A stretch of 64,000 nt of DNA from NCBI RefSeq assembly GCF_900095025.1, contig NZ_FMBK01000011.1:62001-126000 (forward strand), written 5' to 3'. The translations under genes and the position numbers were made by a program. Positions within the stretch are counted from its first letter, which is position 1. Every line of letters begins with the position of its first letter. The stretch comes from Acinetobacter albensis. Lineage in GTDB: Bacteria; Pseudomonadota; Gammaproteobacteria; Pseudomonadales; Moraxellaceae. Below are positions 62,714 to 64,000 of the stretch, piece by piece. The notes beneath the pieces were generated by a model that was given only the letters and a program-made list of their open reading frames with translations, searched no databases and had not been told where the DNA came from.

Positions 62714-63757
62714 TTGAGTCAAAACAATGTAATTAAAGAATTGTTTGATAAACCAATAGGTAACAAGATTTGGGTCGCTCCGATGGCAGGCGTTACGGAC
62801 CGTCCATTTCGCTCATTATGTAAATATTTTGGTGCAGGACATGCCGTCAGTGAAATGATGACTTCAGACCAAACGTTACGTATGAGCAAAAAAAGTTTAT
62901 ATCGTGCCAATTTTGATGGTGAAATTGCCCCTATTTCTGCACAAATTGCAGGATCAGACCCGCTCGATCTTGCAGAAGCTGCGCGCTATCAAGTGGCAAA
63001 TGGAGCACAAATTGTCGATATTAATATGGGGTGTCCAGCCCGAAAAGTTTGTAATAAATTAGCTGGTTCTGCACTGTTAAAAGATGAAGATTTGGTGGCG
63101 CGTATTTTAGATACTGTCGTGGCTGCAGTCGATGTTCCCGTCACCTTAAAAACCCGTTTGGGGTATTTAAATGGTGATGAAAATATTTTACGTGTTGCTC
63201 AACGTGCTGAGGATGCAGGCATCGCTGCATTGGCTCTACACGGCCGTACCCGTGAAGATATGTATTTAAATACTGCACGCTATAGTCTGATTAGAGACGT
63301 GAAGCAAATGCTCAGCATTCCAGTGATTGCCAATGGTGATATTGATAGCCCTGAGAAAGCTAAATATGTACTGGACTATACAGGTGCAGATGGCATCATG
63401 ATTGGTCGTGCTGCCCAAGGTCGTCCTTGGATTTTTCGTGAAATTTCTCACTACTTGGAGACAGGGCAGCATTTGGCTGCACCCAATATTCAGGAAGTAA
63501 AAGATGTGCTGTTAGGACATTTATCAGAACTCTACACATTTTATGGCGAATATTCGGGTTGTCGAATTTCACGAAAACATATTGCGTGGTATACCAAAGG
63601 CTTACGTTCAAGCAATGAGTTTCGTCAAAACATGTATAAAGTGGAAAGTACGAATGCACAGTTTAAGGTGGTTGAAGATTATTTTAATCAACTGCTGATG
63701 TATGGCGACATTATGAGTGATGTACAGGTCGAACAGGTTAATTTACTCGAAACTTAA
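62714..63757 (+). CDS. dusB: tRNA-dihydrouridine synthase DusB
   Basis: An FMN enzyme that reduces uridine to dihydrouridine in the tRNA D-loop. 347 residues: VAPMAGVTDRPFRSLC, AQIAGSDPLDLAEAA, the catalytic-cysteine loop NMGCPARKVCNKLAGSALL, VTLKTRLGY, HGRTREDMY, PVIANGDI and GADGIMIGRAAQGRPWIF. The ARKVCNKLAG and GRPWIFREI stretches identify DusB rather than DusA or DusC. The start is TTG with GAGG upstream. In E. coli fis follows dusB; it is not seen in the 240 bp that remain. Confidence 0.93.
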   Translation: MSQNNVIKELFDKPIGNKIWVAPMAGVTDRPFRSLCKYFGAGHAVSEMMTSDQTLRMSKKSLYRANFDGEIAPISAQIAGSDPLDLAEAARYQVANGAQIVDINMGCPARKVCNKLAGSALLKDEDLVARILDTVVAAVDVPVTLKTRLGYLNGDENILRVAQRAEDAGIAALALHGRTREDMYLNTARYSLIRDVKQMLSIPVIANGDIDSPEKAKYVLDYTGADGIMIGRAAQGRPWIFREISHYLETGQHLAAPNIQEVKDVLLGHLSELYTFYGEYSGCRISRKHIAWYTKGLRSSNEFRQNMYKVESTNAQFKVVEDYFNQLLMYGDIMSDVQVEQVNLLET

Positions 63758-64000
63758 TGAGTTTTAATCTTTCATTAAAATGCTGCATAACCTATTCAAT
63801 TCTTTTTTCAATTTAAAAATTTTAAATGATCATATTTCAAGACTCCATCGGGACAGTTATAAAAGATACCCGTCCTAGATGTGTTCTACTGTTATTTTCA
63901 TTAAATTTGATAAATCTATTTTTTAAATCCTCTATTCACTATCAATACCTCTTTTTATCTTTTTAAATAACGAACAACTTCGATTGGAACGAGTATGAGC
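63758..64000. other. Downstream spacer to window end
   Basis: AT-rich DNA without a gene or clear terminator. The last six bases (ATGAGC, preceded by GGAACG) could be the start of the next plus-strand gene, which lies outside the window. Confidence 0.3.

Noticed and set aside
62714..63757. dusA, the well-known island integration gene
   Set aside because: The motifs ARKVCNKLAG and GRPWIFREI mark DusB, so the known dusA-integrase association cannot simply be transferred.

Overview
This window is chromosomal DNA of a gammaproteobacterium, almost certainly an Acinetobacter (Moraxellaceae). The support is its low GC content and the character of its core proteins. It also has an unlinked gspL-gspM type II secretion pair, a FabR/DesT-type regulator divergent from a ferredoxin reductase-desaturase pair, a divergent rpsU/tsaD pair, and intrinsic terminators typical of the genus. 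I cannot name the species from sequence alone; nothing points specifically to A. baumannii.

From 1 to 30 kb the window is mostly housekeeping: trmB; a SulP transporter; a beta-class GST; an mdaB-ygiN-like quinone redox pair behind a striking double inverted repeat; thiS-thiG; DUF423; rpoH; a TusA-like sulfurtransferase; a cold-shock protein followed by an RhlB-type helicase; a (GATTTCAG)16 repeat in front of a nitroreductase; gpsA-sixA-gspL-gspM; pyrD-cvpA-purF; an M48-like protein with a broken zinc motif; a possible HolD-like protein with ghrB; bepA; yqeY-rpsU divergent from tsaD; and a patatin-like phospholipase that overlaps an atypical protein kinase.

From 30 to 53.8 kb come a tRNA-Leu/Trp/Leu cluster, gloB, a PhzF-family protein, a large M16 protease, two neighbouring CYTH-CHAD paralogues (the second has lost the basic signature of CHAD), thiE-hemL, a GlcG-like protein, rluA, rapA, the desaturase module with its regulator, and a HAD phosphatase/DUF1615 lipoprotein pair.

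From 53.8 to 62.7 kb the DNA is accessory in character: long AT-rich spacers, many tiny genes with good ribosome binding sites, an initiator tRNA gene, a complete arsenic resistance cluster (arsC divergent from arsR-arsC-acr3-arsH), and two 50-residue glutamine-rich proteins. It ends in an eroded tyrosine-recombinase gene, with one frameshift and four in-frame stops, directly against the 5' end of dusB. I read this stretch as a possible decayed genomic island or a gene-turnover hotspot next to dusB.

No intact insertion sequence, CRISPR array, rRNA gene or intact prophage was seen. The best leads for something little described are the paired glutamine-rich small proteins and nearby microgene cluster, the degenerate CYTH-CHAD and M48 paralogues, the phospholipase-kinase overlap, the 16-copy octamer, and the integrase relic at dusB.
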